Positions 16,507 to 25,911 are shown, counted from the stretch's first letter. The stretch: DNA of 64,000 bases from an uncultured Pelagibacteraceae bacterium (GCA_902619925.1 CACNFY010000001.1:124001-188000), one strand, 5' to 3'. Program-made: numbers and translations. Notes: a model not told the origin generated them from the sequence alone.

Positions 16507-17217
16507 ATGTCAGGAAAATATATTATTTTTGGTGCGACAGGTTCTATCGGCTCTAGTCTTGCAGAGAAGCTTGCAAATGATAAAGCTGAAATTCATTTAG
16601 TTGCCAGAAATGAAGATGAAGTTAAACCGATCGCAGAAAAATTGGGTTGCACTTTTACTGTAGCTGATGTTCTACATGATGGATTTATGGAGAAGGTTAA
16701 GTCCGATGTACCAGAGGCAAAAGGAATTGCTTATTGCATAGGATCTATAGATTTAAAACCTGTTAGAATGACAAAAGAAGAAGACTTCAATAAATGCATG
16801 AAACTAAATCTTTATTCTGCAGTTGAGGCTATAAAAGGTTTTCAAGATAGTCTTAGAAAGAACAAAGGATCAATAGTTCTTTTTTCGACTGCGGCTGTTC
16901 ATCGAGGTTTTACAAACCATTCTATTATTGCATCAGCAAAAGCAGCTGTTGAAGGGCTTGCAATTAGTCTAGCAGCAGAGTTTGCTCCAAATATCAGGGT
17001 AAATTGTATTGCTCCAAGTTTAACAAAATCCAAAATTGCTCAACCGATGTTAAAAAATTCAGCAATCGCAGATGGAATAGCAAAAGCACATCCTTTAAAA
17101 AGAATTGGTGAAGGACAGGACTCAGCATCACTTGCTAAATTTTTAATTTCTGAAGATAGTTCATGGATTACTGGTCAAGTAATTGCAGTGGATGGTGGTC
17201 GTTCAAGATTAGCGTAA
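16507..17217 (+). CDS. SDR-family protein lacking the catalytic tyrosine
   Basis: This 236-residue Rossmann protein shows the nucleotide-binding start IIFGATGSIGSSLAEKL, the N101 helix residue (KLNLYSAVEAIK), the serine strand VLFSTAAV near 124-131 and the closing ITGQVIAVDGGRS. The SDR YxxxK site is changed: SIIASAKAAVEG has K145 but I141 in place of Tyr. It may be catalytically altered or a binding protein. It is divergent from the photolyase operon with 27 bases between the starts and probably belongs to that cluster functionally. It overlaps the convergent MBL gene by 9 bases. Confidence 0.85.
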   Translation: MSGKYIIFGATGSIGSSLAEKLANDKAEIHLVARNEDEVKPIAEKLGCTFTVADVLHDGFMEKVKSDVPEAKGIAYCIGSIDLKPVRMTKEEDFNKCMKLNLYSAVEAIKGFQDSLRKNKGSIVLFSTAAVHRGFTNHSIIASAKAAVEGLAISLAAEFAPNIRVNCIAPSLTKSKIAQPMLKNSAIADGIAKAHPLKRIGEGQDSASLAKFLISEDSSWITGQVIAVDGGRSRLA

Positions 17218-18201
17218 GATATTATCTATAGTCTCTAACTGACCAATCTTAAATATTATCGCATCATTAGGATGATAACCATATTGATTAGAAGAATTTT
17301 TAAATCTCACGCCTGGTTCCATAATCGGCTCTAACGAAAGTACTACCGTACCCCAGTGCATTCCTAAAACTTTTTTACTTTTTAAATCTTGTCCAATATT
17401 AAGAGCTTCTTCTGGATTTGTATGATAAATGGATTTATCTTTTTTTGGCGCCATTGGATAAAAATTATAAGCGCCAATATTGATAAAGGTTAGATCAATA
17501 GGTCCGTATTTTTTACCTAGATCTTTATAAATTCCACCATAACCAGTATCGCATGCGAAGAAAAATTTTTTTCCATTATACTCAATTAAAAAACTACCCC
17601 ATAAAGTTTTATTAGTGTCCCAAAGACTTCTTTTTGACCAATGAACTGCAGGCACAAATGTTATTTTTAAATCATTAACTTTTATTTGGTCATACCAATC
17701 CAATTCGGTCACATCGTTAAATCCATTTTTAGTAAAATATTTTCCGAGCTGTAAAGCAGTAGCAACTTTAGCTTTCTTGTAAGGGAATCTTTGTATAGTT
17801 CTAGTACTAAGATGATCATAATGGTTGTGTGTCAAAAGAAATAAATCAATTTTTGGTAATTCATCTAATTCAATAGCTGGATCTACGTATCTTTTAGGAC
17901 CAAAAATTAAAGGCCCCATATTTTTCTCAAAAACTGGATCAGTTATAATAGTTGTATTTCCCAATTTGATTAAAAAAGTAGCATGGCCAATCCAAAAAAT
18001 GTAATCACTGTTTTCATTTTCTTTAAGTGATTTAATCACCATATCCTTGGAAATTACGTGTTCATTAGGAATGTTCATATTTAATTTTTTTTTTTCTTGA
18101 TTAAATATTCTATAACTCCAATTGAATTTCATATCTCTTATTGGAGATCCCTCTGGATTTCTGAAACTTCCATCTTTTAAATGGTGATATTTTTTTATCA
18201 T
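17209..18201 (-). CDS. MBL-fold metallohydrolase, NAPE-PLD-like
   Basis: This 330-residue protein has the metallo-beta-lactamase fold with the zinc motif THNHYDHLS (H125, H127, D129, H130), further metal-site segments AVHWSKRSLWD, FACDTGYGG and GMHWGTVVLSLEP, and an N-terminal FWIGHATFLIKLGN with ITDPVF. The pattern is that of N-acyl-phosphatidylethanolamine phospholipase D and related bacterial lipid hydrolases. No signal peptide is seen. The substrate is unknown; a phospholipid or acyl-lipid is a reasonable guess from the family. Confidence 0.87.
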   Translation of the reverse strand: MIKKYHHLKDGSFRNPEGSPIRDMKFNWSYRIFNQEKKKLNMNIPNEHVISKDMVIKSLKENENSDYIFWIGHATFLIKLGNTTIITDPVFEKNMGPLIFGPKRYVDPAIELDELPKIDLFLLTHNHYDHLSTRTIQRFPYKKAKVATALQLGKYFTKNGFNDVTELDWYDQIKVNDLKITFVPAVHWSKRSLWDTNKTLWGSFLIEYNGKKFFFACDTGYGGIYKDLGKKYGPIDLTFINIGAYNFYPMAPKKDKSIYHTNPEEALNIGQDLKSKKVLGMHWGTVVLSLEPIMEPGVRFKNSSNQYGYHPNDAIIFKIGQLETIDNILR

Positions 18202-18217
18202 ATTTTTAAATTAATAT

Positions 18218-18826
18218 TTATATGTTTTCTAAAATTTTATTTTTTATAGTGATGCTTATAATTTTCGTACCTTTTTTATTTGGATGAATACCATCATTTA
18301 AATTTAAATCAGGTTTCAATGCTACGTCTTTTAATAAAAATGGTATTAATGGTAAATTATATTTTTCTGATAAATGAGGATAAACATTATCAAATTTTTT
18401 TTTATAGATTTTACCATGTGAATTTGGAGCTAACATTCCTGCTAAAATGATTTTAATTTTTTTTTTTTTGGCAATTTGTATTATTTTTTCTAAGTTTGTT
18501 CTTGTCTCATCTGGATTTATTCCTCTAAGCATATCATTTGCTCCAAGGCATAGTATTATTAAACTTATATCAGAATCAGATAAACTCCATTCTGCACGGT
18601 TCAATCCATTTGCTGAAGTACTACCAGATACACTGCCATTAATAACTTCAAAATTATAACCTTCAGAGGTTAAATCATTTTCTAAAACTGTTGATAAATG
18701 ATATTCGGCTGGTAGGCCATATCCAGCCATTATACTATCCCCAAAAAGTAAGATTTTTTCTTTTGCATAGACTTTTATGCTTACTAGACAGAGCAATATT
18801 ATTTTAATAAAAAATATTTTATTCAT
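18218..18826 (-). CDS. tesA: TesA-like SGNH/GDSL esterase (acyl-CoA thioesterase I / arylesterase)
   Basis: This 202-residue exported hydrolase has a signal peptide (1-21, cut after YA). The SGNH blocks are present: GDSIMAGYG with nucleophile S31, the glycine turn GSVSGST, LGANDMLRG with the oxyanion Asn, and DGIHPNKKG with the catalytic Asp/His. The family hydrolyses acyl esters and thioesters in the periplasm. The start codon overlaps that of the divergent ABC ATPase gene (CATG at 18824-18827). In E. coli tesA is likewise divergent from ybbA-ybbP, so the arrangement is conserved. Confidence 0.93.
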   Translation of the reverse strand: MNKIFFIKIILLCLVSIKVYAKEKILLFGDSIMAGYGLPAEYHLSTVLENDLTSEGYNFEVINGSVSGSTSANGLNRAEWSLSDSDISLIILCLGANDMLRGINPDETRTNLEKIIQIAKKKKIKIILAGMLAPNSHGKIYKKKFDNVYPHLSEKYNLPLIPFLLKDVALKPDLNLNDGIHPNKKGTKIISITIKNKILENI

Positions 18827-19490
18827 GACTACACTTCTTAAATTACAAAATGTTAACCTTAAATATCAAAATGATAAAAAGAATTTAAAAGTTTTGAACA
18901 ATATTAACCTAACTGTTAAAAAAAAAGAAACTATATCAATTGTAGGGGAGAGCGGATCAGGAAAAACAAGTTTAATAATGCTTATAGGTGGATTAGAAAA
19001 AGCCACTTCTGGAAAAATATATTTTAATAATAATGATTTAACGAATTTATCAGAGGATAAAATCTCAGAAATTAGAAGAAAAAATATAGGAATAGTATTT
19101 CAATCTTTTTATTTAATACCTAATTATTCTGCTTTAGAAAATGTAGCATTAACTTTAGAATTAAATAAGTTCAGAAACCCTAACAGTCAAGCTAAAGAAT
19201 TATTATTCAGATTTGGATTAAAAAATAGATTCAACAACCTGCCAAGTCAATTGTCAGGGGGGGAACAGCAAAGAGTTGCGATTGCAAGGGCAATAGCTAT
19301 GAAACCAGAATTAATTTTAGCTGACGAGCCTACTGGCAACTTAGATAGTGAAAATTCTCTGATGATATCAAAAATACTATTTAAGTATGTAGCAGAGGAA
19401 GGATCATCTTTAATAATGGTAACACACGATCATAAACTTGCAAATAAATCAAAAAGAAAAATCAAAATTATAGATGGTAAAATTTCCTAA
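18825..19490 (+). CDS. ABC transporter ATP-binding protein (YbbA/LolD-like)
   Basis: This 221-residue ATPase starts MTTLLKLQNVNLKY; I chose ATG 18825 rather than a longer frame from 18777 because the family N-terminus begins here. Motifs are Walker A GESGSGKTS, the Q-loop VFQSFYLIPN, the signature LSGGEQQRVAIARA, Walker B LILADEPTGNLD and the H-loop VTHD. It pairs with the FtsX-type permease downstream (17-base overlap). The pair resembles YbbA-YbbP, of unsettled substrate, possibly lipid or lipoprotein related. Confidence 0.93.
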   Translation: MTTLLKLQNVNLKYQNDKKNLKVLNNINLTVKKKETISIVGESGSGKTSLIMLIGGLEKATSGKIYFNNNDLTNLSEDKISEIRRKNIGIVFQSFYLIPNYSALENVALTLELNKFRNPNSQAKELLFRFGLKNRFNNLPSQLSGGEQQRVAIARAIAMKPELILADEPTGNLDSENSLMISKILFKYVAEEGSSLIMVTHDHKLANKSKRKIKIIDGKIS

Positions 19491-22011
19491 AACTTCAGAC
19501 TTAAAATTAATATTTAAATATTCAATAAAAGATTTAAGTAGAAATTATTTTAAAATTAAAAGCATTGTCCTAACTTTATTTATTAGTCTTTTTATTCTTA
19601 GTGTAATTTTAACTATCGAAGATAGTTTGAAAAAGGAATTAAGAGATAATGCAAGGGAGTTGCTAGGAGGGGATCTTGAGTTAGATTACAACAGATTTCA
19701 AGGTGATTTAAATTTAATAAATAAAGTTAAGGACTTCGCAATTGTTTCTGAAATGGTTGAATTTAGCACGATGATTTCGACCACGAGAAATGAAAAAAAT
19801 AAAACTTTATTTGTAAGAGTTAAAAGTGTTGATAACAAATACCCATTGTATGGAGATGTTAGTCATGAGCCTCAAGGAGCTTTATCTAGGATCCACAAAG
19901 AAAAAAATACAATATTAGTAAATGAAAATATTTTTAATAGTTTAAATTTAAACTTAAATGAAAAAATAAAAATTCAGGATCAAATATTCACTGTTATTGG
20001 AGTTATAAAGTCTGTACCAGATGTTAGTGGCTTTGTGGCATTTGGAGATTTTGCTATTGCAGGAAAAAAAACTCTAAATCTTTTAAAATTAAATAATCTA
20101 GGCAGTTTTTTAAATTACGAATATAAAGTTAAATTTAAACAAAACGATAATATAAAAACAACAAGAGACAATATAATTAAAATTTTTAAAAAAGATGATA
20201 AAGTTCAAATCAGATACCCAGAAAACTCAGCGAGTGGGCTTAAAAGGGTTATAAATAACTTTTCCCAATTCTTGTCTCTCGTATCAATTAGCGCAATGCT
20301 AATAGCAGGTATTGGAATTTCAAATACTTTGCTTTCATTTGTAAACAAGAATAATATGTCTATAGCTGTCAAAAAAGCATTGGGATTTAATTCGAGTATT
20401 ATTAAATCTATTTATTATGTTCAATTATTAATTTTACTTATTGTTGTTTGCATATGTGCATATGTATCTAGTTTTTTTTTAGTTCCAATTGTCGGTTTTT
20501 ATTTAAGTGAAAATCTTGGTCTAAATATCGAATCTATCTTTTCGTTTTTAAATTTTACAAGAATTTTTTTGGTAGGACTACTAGTGCTTGCCATTTTTTC
20601 TATACCAACAATCAATGCCATAGAACAAGTAAAAGCATCAAGTTTATTTAGAAATGTATTCCAAAGTTTAAAATTTAAATATACAAAAAAGTCATCTGTT
20701 ATAAGCTTAATATTTTTATCAATACTAATCTCGATTTTTATATTTGGCTCTGACAAACCTATTATTAGTCTGGCATATTTTGGTGCTTTTTTTATTTGTT
20801 TGTCTATATTTTTTTTATTATCTAAAGTAATCATATTATTTTTAAATAAATTTAAAAATCATCCTAATATTTCTTTTAAAGTCAGTATAAAAAATATTAC
20901 TCAATCTAAAGGTATTACCCCAATAACCATTATGTCATTAGGGTTAGGTGTAACATTACTATTTACTTTAGCATTGGTAGGAGAAAATTTTAAACGAGAA
21001 GTTTCTAAGTCTATACCAGAAATTGCTCCAGATTTTTTCTTCATTGGTATACAAAATAATGAACGTGAAATTTTTTTAAGAAAAATTAAACAAATGGACA
21101 ACAACGCTAATGTTGAGGTCGTTCCAATCGTCTCTCATGCATTAGAGAAAATTAATGGTATTGATCCGAAAACTTATATATCACCTCAAAATAACAGCTA
21201 TTGGGTCATTGAAAGTGAGAGAAGATCATCATGGGCTGATGAAATTCCAGTGGATAATCCTCTAACTGAGGGTGTTTGGTGGGATTTAACTCAGCCAGAT
21301 AAATTGCAAATATCTTTAGATGCTCAAGTAGCTAGAGATTTTAATGTAAAATTGGGAGATATTTTTACTCTTAACATTTATGGAAAAAAGATAGAAGGTG
21401 AAGTCAAAAATTTTAGAGCTGTTGACTACCGTGACCTGTCAATAAACTTTGCAATGTTATTTAATCCACAATTTACAAGCAATATACCTCATGAATATTT
21501 GGCTACTGCTAAGTTTTCAAATCAAAATAAATTTGAAGAGACAAAATTATTAACTGCATTACCAAGTTTATCGATAATTAAAATAAAAGATTACTTATCA
21601 AAAGTAACAAATGTATTAAATAAAGTATTTGTTGCAGTAATATTAATTTCTTCAATCACAATAATTATTGGTTTAATTGTAATTTCTAGTGCTGTAATTG
21701 TTCAGGGAAAAACTAAAGAGTTTCAAAATTTAATTTTTAAAATATTAGGTTTTTCAAGAAAAGAAGTGATAATTTCTGTTATTATTGAATTTTTATTAGT
21801 CTTCTCCTCAATAATTTTAATAGCAATTATATTTGCAATTATTGGGTCTTATTATGTAATAGAAGAAATTTTTAATTTAACTTGGGGACTAAATTTAAAT
21901 TTGATTATAAATATTGGTTTAGGCATAGGCGCAATTACTTTAGTTTTAATAATGTTCACAAATTATAAATATTTAAGTCCTAAGGTTTATCCACTTATAA
22001 GAAATCAATAA
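19474..22011 (+). CDS. ABC transporter permease with two FtsX domains (YbbP-like)
   Basis: This 845-residue inner-membrane protein begins with a cytoplasmic stretch, one helix (about 25-45) and a MacB-like periplasmic domain. A three-helix FtsX unit follows (about 265-390, with VKKALGFNSSIIKSIYYVQL), then two central helices, a second periplasmic domain and a second FtsX unit at the C-terminus (FKILGFSRKEVIISVI onward). This duplicated layout is that of YbbP. With the upstream ATPase it likely extracts or moves a lipophilic substrate. It ends 8 bases from the convergent folD stop. Confidence 0.9.
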   Translation: MVKFPKTSDLKLIFKYSIKDLSRNYFKIKSIVLTLFISLFILSVILTIEDSLKKELRDNARELLGGDLELDYNRFQGDLNLINKVKDFAIVSEMVEFSTMISTTRNEKNKTLFVRVKSVDNKYPLYGDVSHEPQGALSRIHKEKNTILVNENIFNSLNLNLNEKIKIQDQIFTVIGVIKSVPDVSGFVAFGDFAIAGKKTLNLLKLNNLGSFLNYEYKVKFKQNDNIKTTRDNIIKIFKKDDKVQIRYPENSASGLKRVINNFSQFLSLVSISAMLIAGIGISNTLLSFVNKNNMSIAVKKALGFNSSIIKSIYYVQLLILLIVVCICAYVSSFFLVPIVGFYLSENLGLNIESIFSFLNFTRIFLVGLLVLAIFSIPTINAIEQVKASSLFRNVFQSLKFKYTKKSSVISLIFLSILISIFIFGSDKPIISLAYFGAFFICLSIFFLLSKVIILFLNKFKNHPNISFKVSIKNITQSKGITPITIMSLGLGVTLLFTLALVGENFKREVSKSIPEIAPDFFFIGIQNNEREIFLRKIKQMDNNANVEVVPIVSHALEKINGIDPKTYISPQNNSYWVIESERRSSWADEIPVDNPLTEGVWWDLTQPDKLQISLDAQVARDFNVKLGDIFTLNIYGKKIEGEVKNFRAVDYRDLSINFAMLFNPQFTSNIPHEYLATAKFSNQNKFEETKLLTALPSLSIIKIKDYLSKVTNVLNKVFVAVILISSITIIIGLIVISSAVIVQGKTKEFQNLIFKILGFSRKEVIISVIIEFLLVFSSIILIAIIFAIIGSYYVIEEIFNLTWGLNLNLIINIGLGIGAITLVLIMFTNYKYLSPKVYPLIRNQ

Positions 22012-22019
22012 ATATTATT

Positions 22020-22865
22020 TTATTTTTGTGATCTTTTAAAGCACTCAACAGTATTTTTTAATAAACATGCAATTGTCATTGGACCAACACCGCCAGGTAC
22101 AGGAGTTAAAGCGCTTGCAACTTTTGATACTTGATCAAAGTCTACATCACCAACTATACCCTTATCTGTTTTATTAATTCCAACATCAATTACAATTGCT
22201 CCTTTTTTTACCCAATCTCCTTTGACTAGCTCTGGTATACCCACAGCAGCAACTATTATATCTGCTTCAAGACATTCAGCTTTTAAATCTGTAGTTTTTG
22301 AATGAGTGATAGTTACTGTGCAATTTTCTTTTAATAATAGTTGCGTCATTGGTTTTCCATTTAAGTTAGATCGACCAACAATCACGGCCTTCTTACCATT
22401 TAGGTTTGGCTCAATTTTTTTTATAAGCAAATAACACCCTAGCGGCGTACAAGGAACTGAACTATCATAACCAGATGATAAATTTCCTACATTCATGGGA
22501 TGAAAACCATCTACATCTTTACTAGGATGAATCGTTTCTATAACTTTTTGTTTATCTATATGTTTAGGAAGAGGTAGTTGAACTAAAATTCCTGATACAG
22601 TATCGTCTTTATTAAGCTCGGTAATTTTTTCCAGAACTGTTTTTTCATCAACTGTGTCTGGATATTTAATTACATCTGATTTTAAACCAACTTCAACTGC
22701 AGATTTTTCTTTATTACGAACATAAATTTGACTAGGTGTTAAATCGCCAATTAATATTACAGTTAGTCCAGGAACATTATTATATTTAGATTTAAGTTCT
22801 GCGACCTCTTTTTTGAGTTCATTTCTTAGTTCGGCAGCAGCTTTTTTTCCATCAATTAATATCAT
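22020..22865 (-). CDS. folD: Bifunctional methylenetetrahydrofolate dehydrogenase/cyclohydrolase
   Basis: FolD interconverts 5,10-methylene-THF and 10-formyl-THF, the hub of one-carbon metabolism. The 281-residue protein has the catalytic lysine region YVRNKEKSA (K near 53), GILVQLPLPKHI near 95, the KDVDGFHP block, the Rossmann motif VIVGRSNLNGKP and the ending TPVPGGVGPMTIACLLKNT. Length is typical. It lies 6 bases after the yggT gene in a minus-strand run. Confidence 0.97.
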   Translation of the reverse strand: MILIDGKKAAAELRNELKKEVAELKSKYNNVPGLTVILIGDLTPSQIYVRNKEKSAVEVGLKSDVIKYPDTVDEKTVLEKITELNKDDTVSGILVQLPLPKHIDKQKVIETIHPSKDVDGFHPMNVGNLSSGYDSSVPCTPLGCYLLIKKIEPNLNGKKAVIVGRSNLNGKPMTQLLLKENCTVTITHSKTTDLKAECLEADIIVAAVGIPELVKGDWVKKGAIVIDVGINKTDKGIVGDVDFDQVSKVASALTPVPGGVGPMTIACLLKNTVECFKRSQK

Positions 22866-22871
22866 AGATAT

Positions 22872-23162
22872 TTAAAAAATCATTGGTGCAACGTAAATCT
22901 TCATACACATTTCTATAAACCATAGCAACAATAGAAGTATAATTGGAGAGATGTCAAATGCACCCAGGTTTGGTAAAAAACTTCGAATTTTATTTAAAAA
23001 AGGATCTGTCAAACGATAAGTAAATTCCAAAATTGAATATACAAATCTATTTGAAGTATTCAAAACATTAAAAGCAACTAACCAACTTATAACAACATTT
23101 GCAATTACTACGTAGCTATAAAGTTTAATTATTTGAAGGGTTAAATAAAATATTGCAATCAT
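22872..23162 (-). CDS. YggT family membrane protein
   Basis: This 96-residue protein has two membrane helices (about 3-30 and 68-90) around the YggT signature: VISWLVAF, then FTYRLTDPFLNKIRSFLPNL and GAFDISPIILLLLLWFI. The family has a poorly defined role in osmotic stress and cell division. The ATG overlaps the mscS stop (ATGA), so it is in one operon with mscS and folD. A second, more divergent YggT-like protein is coded at 32363-32713. Confidence 0.9.
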   Translation of the reverse strand: MIAIFYLTLQIIKLYSYVVIANVVISWLVAFNVLNTSNRFVYSILEFTYRLTDPFLNKIRSFLPNLGAFDISPIILLLLLWFIEMCMKIYVAPMIF

Positions 23163-24244
23163 TTTTTCTCGACATAAATTGATTGACTTGGAAAAGCGAA
23201 AGAAGCCTTATGTACTTCTACAATCTCTTTAATTGACAGTGCTAATCTTTCTTTAACTTTAAGATATTCACTCCATCTATTTGTTTTAGTAAAACATCTT
23301 ACATACATATCAATTGAACTGTCTGCAAATTTATCAACTCTTACAGACACACCTATTGAAGTATTAAAATCTTCATGATTGTTTATATAGTGCTCAATTT
23401 TATCCCTTATTTTTTTTAACTGATCAATTGTTGTATCGTACTGCAGTGTTATGGTCCAACTAATCAACCAATTAGTTTTTTGACTTACATTAATTACAGC
23501 ATTTTCAGCAAACTGAAAATTTGGAATTATTGCTAAAGATTTATCAAACTTTCTAATTACTGTTGATCTAAAACCAATTCTTTCAACTATGCCCTCAATA
23601 ATTCCTTCTACTATAATCCAATCTCCAATTTTAAACCTCTTTTCAACTAAAACTAATATACCTGAAATAAGATTTTTAAATAAGTCTTGAGCACCAAGTG
23701 CTACCGCTACACCAAATAAACCAAGGCCTGCAATAATTGGACCAATCTTAATACCCCACAATTCAAGTACTGCCGCAGCTCCTAAAATAAAAATTAAAAT
23801 TTTTATTGATTTAATAATCCAACCTATTAACTCTCTTGTAAGCAGTCTATCTAGACCGCTAAGAATATAAGAAATTGGTTCTATAATTTGATGAATTGTC
23901 CAAAATAATAATATTGTAATCAAAGTTCTGTTTACATTGTCTACAAATGATCTAGTATCTTCTGCAAAGGTTATATAATAACTAGCAAAAAAGAAACCAA
24001 GAACTATAGGTAAAAACTTTGCTGGACCATCCATAGCTTTTACAAAAGTGTCGTCTAATTTGTTAGTTGTTCTTTTTGAAATGATCTCTAGCTTTCTAAT
24101 TATCAATTTACTTATTAAACCTCTAAATACTAAAAAAATAAAAAATATACCAAGACCTATTAAAATTTGTACAAAGTCGACACCTATTATTCCTTTGTTC
24201 CAAACAGAAAAAAACAGTTCTTTAAAATTCTCAAAAATTTTCAT
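23159..24244 (-). CDS. Mechanosensitive ion channel, MscS family
   Basis: This 361-residue protein has membrane helices near 22-42, 78-95, 105-125 and 145-165. They are followed by the pore helix and beta domain: GPIIAGLGLFGVAVALGAQD, LFKNLISGILVLVEKRFKIG, DWIIVEGIIEGIVERIGFRS and the FPSQSIYV-type C-terminus. It would open at high membrane tension to release solutes. It is the first gene of an operon with yggT and folD, following hemD by two bases. Confidence 0.93.
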   Translation of the reverse strand: MKIFENFKELFFSVWNKGIIGVDFVQILIGLGIFFIFLVFRGLISKLIIRKLEIISKRTTNKLDDTFVKAMDGPAKFLPIVLGFFFASYYITFAEDTRSFVDNVNRTLITILLFWTIHQIIEPISYILSGLDRLLTRELIGWIIKSIKILIFILGAAAVLELWGIKIGPIIAGLGLFGVAVALGAQDLFKNLISGILVLVEKRFKIGDWIIVEGIIEGIVERIGFRSTVIRKFDKSLAIIPNFQFAENAVINVSQKTNWLISWTITLQYDTTIDQLKKIRDKIEHYINNHEDFNTSIGVSVRVDKFADSSIDMYVRCFTKTNRWSEYLKVKERLALSIKEIVEVHKASFAFPSQSIYVEKK

Positions 24245-24246
24245 AA

Positions 24247-24945
24247 TTAAATTTTATATAGTAAAAATTCTTCCTCTCCAGGATTAAATAAAAATATTTT
24301 TTTCCATTTTATCTCATTTAAAACTGAAGATGTTTTTTCACCCAAGCACATTAAGTTAGTATTCATCCAATAGTCAATAAGTTCATATTTTTTAATAATT
24401 TTGAGTAAGCTTTTTGCACTATTTTGAGAGTATACATATATGATATTTGGCATATTTTTTTTTAACTGATCAATGAATTTTAGTTCTAATTCAGTAATGT
24501 GCTCTACTTTATAATTTACAATTCTTTCAACTTGATAATCTTCATCAATCAATTGTTTGTGAAGATTTGTAGTTATTAATTCTCCACTTACATAAAGTAA
24601 CTTACCTTTTTTTTTATTATAATTTTGAATTATGATTTCTTTGAGATTGTGAACATTTCCATCGGCCGCATAAACATTTTGAAAACCTTTGTTCAAGGCC
24701 TCCTTTTCTGTAGCCGAACCTACGCAAAAACAATATATAGATTTGTTAAGTTTTTTTGTATCAAGAAATTTAACAGAATTTGCACTAGTAAATATTATCC
24801 CAGCAAATTCAAGCAAACTTATATTTTTTATTTCTTGTTTTATTATTTTAATTACTGGTAAATGAGACACATCATAACCCAATGATTTAAATTTAATTAT
24901 TAATTCTTTCGAATCCTCCAAGGGTCTTGTTAGCATTATGTGCAT
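24247..24945 (-). CDS. hemD: Uroporphyrinogen-III synthase
   Basis: HemD cyclises hydroxymethylbilane to uroporphyrinogen III. Sequence conservation in this family is low; the 232-residue length, the start LTRPLEDSKELIIKFKSLGY, the IIFTSANSV block near residue 50, CVGSATEKEALNKGF near 70 and YVYSQNSAKSL near 165 fit well. The place directly after hemC (one base between) supports the call. It is cytoplasmic. Confidence 0.9.
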   Translation of the reverse strand: MHIMLTRPLEDSKELIIKFKSLGYDVSHLPVIKIIKQEIKNISLLEFAGIIFTSANSVKFLDTKKLNKSIYCFCVGSATEKEALNKGFQNVYAADGNVHNLKEIIIQNYNKKKGKLLYVSGELITTNLHKQLIDEDYQVERIVNYKVEHITELELKFIDQLKKNMPNIIYVYSQNSAKSLLKIIKKYELIDYWMNTNLMCLGEKTSSVLNEIKWKKIFLFNPGEEEFLLYKI

Positions 24946-24946
24946 T

Positions 24947-25858
24947 TTATTTTTTATAATTCCCCTGAGATTCCTCTTTAAGTTTTTTTCCTACCTCTTC
25001 GCCAGCCATATAAAAATCTGATAAATTTTTGCTAGTTTCATAAAAATATCTTCTACTTCCATCAATAGAAAATAATTCTCCTGATAAATGTATTTTATCA
25101 TCAACAATTTTTGATGTTGCACCAACTGCAGTTTCGCAATCCCCATCCAATACTTTGAGCACTTCTCTCTCAGCTTTTACACACATACTTGTTTTCTCAT
25201 GATTAATTTTATTTAGTAATTCTATTATATCTGTATCATCTTTTCGACACTGTACTGCAATTGTCCCTTGTCCAGCACTTGGTATTAATTCGTTATTGGA
25301 AAACTCTTGAGTGATTTCTTTATCCAAATTTAAAGAACTTAAGCCTGCCTTTGCAAGAATTATAGCATCGTATTCACCATTTTTTAATTTTCTTATTCTT
25401 GTATCAACATTCCCTCTAATAAGTTTAAAGTTTAAATCTTTTCTTATTCTTTTTAATTGAAATTCTCTACGAAACGAAGAAGTACCAACAATAGATCCTG
25501 GAACTAAATCGCTCAACTTTTTATTAGAATTGCTTATCATCACTTCATTAGAATCATTTCTTTTTAAAAAACAATTTGTTATCAAACCCTCAGTATCAAA
25601 AGATGGTAGATCTTTAAGAGCATGCACAGCTAAATCAATATTTTTATTTAAAAGTTCATTTTCAATATTTTTTGAAAACAAACCTTTTCCACCTAATTCG
25701 CTCAATCTTACATCTAACTTATTATCTCCGGTGGTATTTATTTCTTTAATGATAATTTCATCATCATAATTCTTTGAGATTTCATTTTTGACTTTATTTG
25801 CATAGATTAATGCCAATTTACTAGCTCTGGATCCAATAAAAAGTTTATTTTTTTTCAT
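24947..25858 (-). CDS. hemC: Porphobilinogen deaminase (hydroxymethylbilane synthase)
   Basis: HemC polymerises four porphobilinogens into hydroxymethylbilane on a dipyrromethane cofactor. The 303-residue protein has IGSRASKLALIYANKVK at the start, HALKDLP (79-85), the arginine-rich SSFRREFQLKR near 127-137, RGNVDTRIRKL near 149-158, AGQGTIAVQCR near 195-205 and the cofactor cysteine C241 in LDGDCETAVGA. It is divergent from tsaD, the common alphaproteobacterial arrangement. Confidence 0.97.
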   Translation of the reverse strand: MKKNKLFIGSRASKLALIYANKVKNEISKNYDDEIIIKEINTTGDNKLDVRLSELGGKGLFSKNIENELLNKNIDLAVHALKDLPSFDTEGLITNCFLKRNDSNEVMISNSNKKLSDLVPGSIVGTSSFRREFQLKRIRKDLNFKLIRGNVDTRIRKLKNGEYDAIILAKAGLSSLNLDKEITQEFSNNELIPSAGQGTIAVQCRKDDTDIIELLNKINHEKTSMCVKAEREVLKVLDGDCETAVGATSKIVDDKIHLSGELFSIDGSRRYFYETSKNLSDFYMAGEEVGKKLKEESQGNYKK

Positions 25859-25911
25859 AAAATTCTTTATATTGCATAGTTATAGTTTAATCGTTGAATA
25901 AAAAAAAAATT

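Noticed and set aside
25894..25911. TTG start for tsaD at 25894
   Set aside because: An ATG 18 bases later begins right at the family N-terminus; the extra residues (MNKKKI) have no support.
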